NCBI GenBank assembly: GCA_964574395.1
Contig: CAZNNL010000077.1
Span: 1-6,288 of the forward strand
Direction of reading: 5' to 3'
Origin: JAXGQD01 sp964574395
GTDB taxonomy: Bacteria > Bacillota > Clostridia > Saccharofermentanales > Fastidiosipilaceae
Length of the DNA stretch: 6,288 nucleotides
The notes below the pieces were generated by a model. The model made no database searches, was not told the DNA's origin, and saw only the letters and a program-made list of their open reading frames with translations. Positions 4,936 through 6,288 of the stretch are shown here, piece by piece (position 1 is the stretch's first letter; each line of letters begins with the position of its first letter). The translations under genes were made by a program, and so were the position numbers.

Positions 4936-6132
4936 ATGAATTTCGTCTATATCTCTCCCCAATTTCCAGAAGTCCACGCATGCTATTGTGCCGAGCTTAA
5001 GAAAGCCGGGCTAACTGTTCTAGGTGTTGGCGATACTCCTTACCATGAGCTCAGCATGGAATTACAGCATACTTTGACCGAGTACTACAAAGTCGATTCA
5101 TTGGAAGACTATAATCAAGCATTCAAAGCGTTGGCTTTTTTCTCTTTTAAGTATGGCAAAATCGATTGGATCGAATCCAATAACGAGTACTGGCTCGAAC
5201 TTGACGCGCGCCTGCGCACCGACTTCAACGTGAATAGCGGTGCTAAAACGGACCAGATAACTTCCATCAAAAGCAAAGCTGAAATGAAGAAAATCTACAA
5301 TGCTGCCTCTATTCCCAGTGCAAGGCAATGTTTACTGAGTGATGATGAAGCAGTTGCGCAATTTGTTGAGGAGGTAGGCTTTCCACTCATCGCCAAACCC
5401 GAAATCGGCGTTGGTGCAACGAATAACTTCAAAATAACCTCTGCAGACGAGTGGGAGATTTTCCTTACCTACGATTTACCAGTTTCCTATGTGTTAGAAG
5501 AGTTCATCGAAGGCACTATCGTATCTTTTGACGGAATCGTTGGCCCCAGTTCTGAATTGTTGTTTACGACAGCTATCGAGTGGCCACCCTCGATTTTGGA
5601 TATTGTGGTCGAAGAAAAAGACTTGTGTTATCGCGTAATTAGAGAAATTCCGTCTTCTCTACAAGCAATTGGAGAGGCTACTGTAAAAGCTTTTGGTGTC
5701 CGAAATCGCTTCATCCATCTAGAGTTTTTCCGTCTTAGCAAGGCAAAACCAGGCCTCGGAAAAGTAGGCGATTACGTTGCTTTAGAAGTGAATATGCGCC
5801 CCGCCGGTGGGAATACGCCCGACATGTATAACTATGCAAACGACAGTAGTGTGTATCGCATGTTTGCGGAAATGGTTGCATATGGGAAATTACTAGAAGA
5901 ACCTAAACCCGCACCATTCTTTTGCTCTTACGCTGGCAGGAGAGACAAGTTCCGCTATAGCCCCTCGCATGAGGCGATTATGAAAAAATACGGGCGAGCA
6001 ATCGTGCAGCAAGGCAGGAACCCAGAAATGAGCGTTCCACAAATGGGCAATCAATACTATTTACTTAAATCTGCAAGTAGAGAAGAAGTTAACGCTTTTG
6101 AAGCAGATGTGCTGAATAGAGTCAGTCGCTAA
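4936..6132 (+). CDS. ATP-grasp domain ligase (carbamoyl-phosphate synthase/biotin carboxylase-like)
   Basis: A 398-residue protein with an ATP-grasp fold. Residues 1-100 resemble the pre-ATP-grasp domain (strand FVYISPQFP, then an IDWIESNNEYW segment at 76-86). The ATP-grasp core follows, with K154 in FPLIAKPEIGVGA for the ATP phosphates, hinge acids E188/E189 in VLEEFIEG, E263 in IHLEFF, and the metal site E284-x-N286-x-R288 in LEVNMRPAGG. All key residues are present, so it should be active. The family forms acyl-phosphate intermediates and joins a carboxylate to an amine, thiol or other nucleophile. The EVNMRPAGG wording is closest to the carbamoyl-phosphate synthase-like, amino-acid-ligase type rather than RimK or graspetide ligases. 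The C-terminal 90 residues are a cap of unknown role. The upstream TTG at 4921 was rejected in favour of the ATG with GGAGG. It lies on the same strand as the esterase pair but with its own promoter-like region. The substrates are unknown. Confidence 0.85.
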   Translation: MNFVYISPQFPEVHACYCAELKKAGLTVLGVGDTPYHELSMELQHTLTEYYKVDSLEDYNQAFKALAFFSFKYGKIDWIESNNEYWLELDARLRTDFNVNSGAKTDQITSIKSKAEMKKIYNAASIPSARQCLLSDDEAVAQFVEEVGFPLIAKPEIGVGATNNFKITSADEWEIFLTYDLPVSYVLEEFIEGTIVSFDGIVGPSSELLFTTAIEWPPSILDIVVEEKDLCYRVIREIPSSLQAIGEATVKAFGVRNRFIHLEFFRLSKAKPGLGKVGDYVALEVNMRPAGGNTPDMYNYANDSSVYRMFAEMVAYGKLLEEPKPAPFFCSYAGRRDKFRYSPSHEAIMKKYGRAIVQQGRNPEMSVPQMGNQYYLLKSASREEVNAFEADVLNRVSR

Positions 6133-6288
6133 TATTGCTAGCTGTTAATGAGTAGACCGTAAGCATAAACTTTGCCTTGCTTTGTCTATCGTTAACAGAA
6201 AAACGAAAGCGCATTCTTTAGCTAGGTTATTAAGCTAGGATTTATGATATAAAGGAAGTATATAAAAAAGATTATCGCTTGATATAAC
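6133..6288. other. Non-coding tail, no supported gene
   Basis: This stretch of 156 bases follows the ATP-grasp stop. It holds a 7-bp inverted pair CTGTTAA/TTAACAG (6142-6148, 6192-6198) with a 43-base gap and a direct repeat AGCTAGG (6220-6226, 6233-6239). An AAAGGAAG at 6251-6258 looks like a ribosome binding site, but no ATG follows before the window ends. No intrinsic terminator is visible. Confidence 0.5.

Noticed and set aside
3455..6132. Graspetide (microviridin-type) or lanthipeptide-like RiPP cluster
   Set aside because: The ATP-grasp protein lacks the RimK-like wording expected for graspetide ligases. No small precursor ORF with a repeated acidic or Ser/Thr core is visible, and no exporter is encoded nearby.

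Overview
The window looks like chromosomal DNA of a low-to-mid GC bacterium, most likely a Bacillota (Firmicutes) member. The reasons are purine-rich AGGAG-type ribosome binding sites, a Bacillota-style lipoprotein solute-binding protein with an Ala/Thr/Glu-rich linker, a BcrC-like PAP2 phosphatase, and use of a TTG start. No rRNA, tRNA, CRISPR array or phage gene is visible, and the species cannot be fixed from this sequence.

Layout from left to right. (1) Positions 2-451, plus strand: the 3' part of a membrane PAP2-family phosphatase, probably acting on undecaprenyl pyrophosphate or a related lipid phosphate, cut by the window edge. (2) Positions 452-762: a non-coding gap with five copies of a 22-bp repeat. 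Two copies point one way and three the other, with their TTGACA/TGTCAA ends facing outward, as in the multi-repeat ends of some insertion sequences. (3) Positions 763-3179, minus strand: a complete polar amino acid ABC importer in the order lipoprotein binding protein, permease, ATPase. Its leader (3180-3300) holds a candidate sigma-70 promoter, two short palindromes and a 27-codon open frame ending at the ribosome binding site. (4) Positions 3455-4828, plus strand: a tightly coupled pair, a stand-alone C39/papain-like cysteine protease homologue followed by a putative alpha/beta-hydrolase esterase. (5) Positions 4936-6132, plus strand: an ATP-grasp ligase with its own ribosome binding site and an AT-rich promoter-like region. 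(6) Positions 6133-6288: no supported gene.

How the genes may work together: the ABC operon imports a polar or charged amino acid. The divergent plus-strand trio (C39-like protein, esterase, ATP-grasp ligase) has no transporter, precursor peptide or regulator of its own inside the window. An ATP-grasp ligase beside two hydrolases suggests the ATP-dependent making of an amide or peptide bond together with acyl or peptide hydrolysis, so a small peptide or amino-acid conjugate pathway is a reasonable but unproven reading. This trio is the best candidate for an undescribed system here. The 22-bp repeat block is the most unusual non-coding structure.
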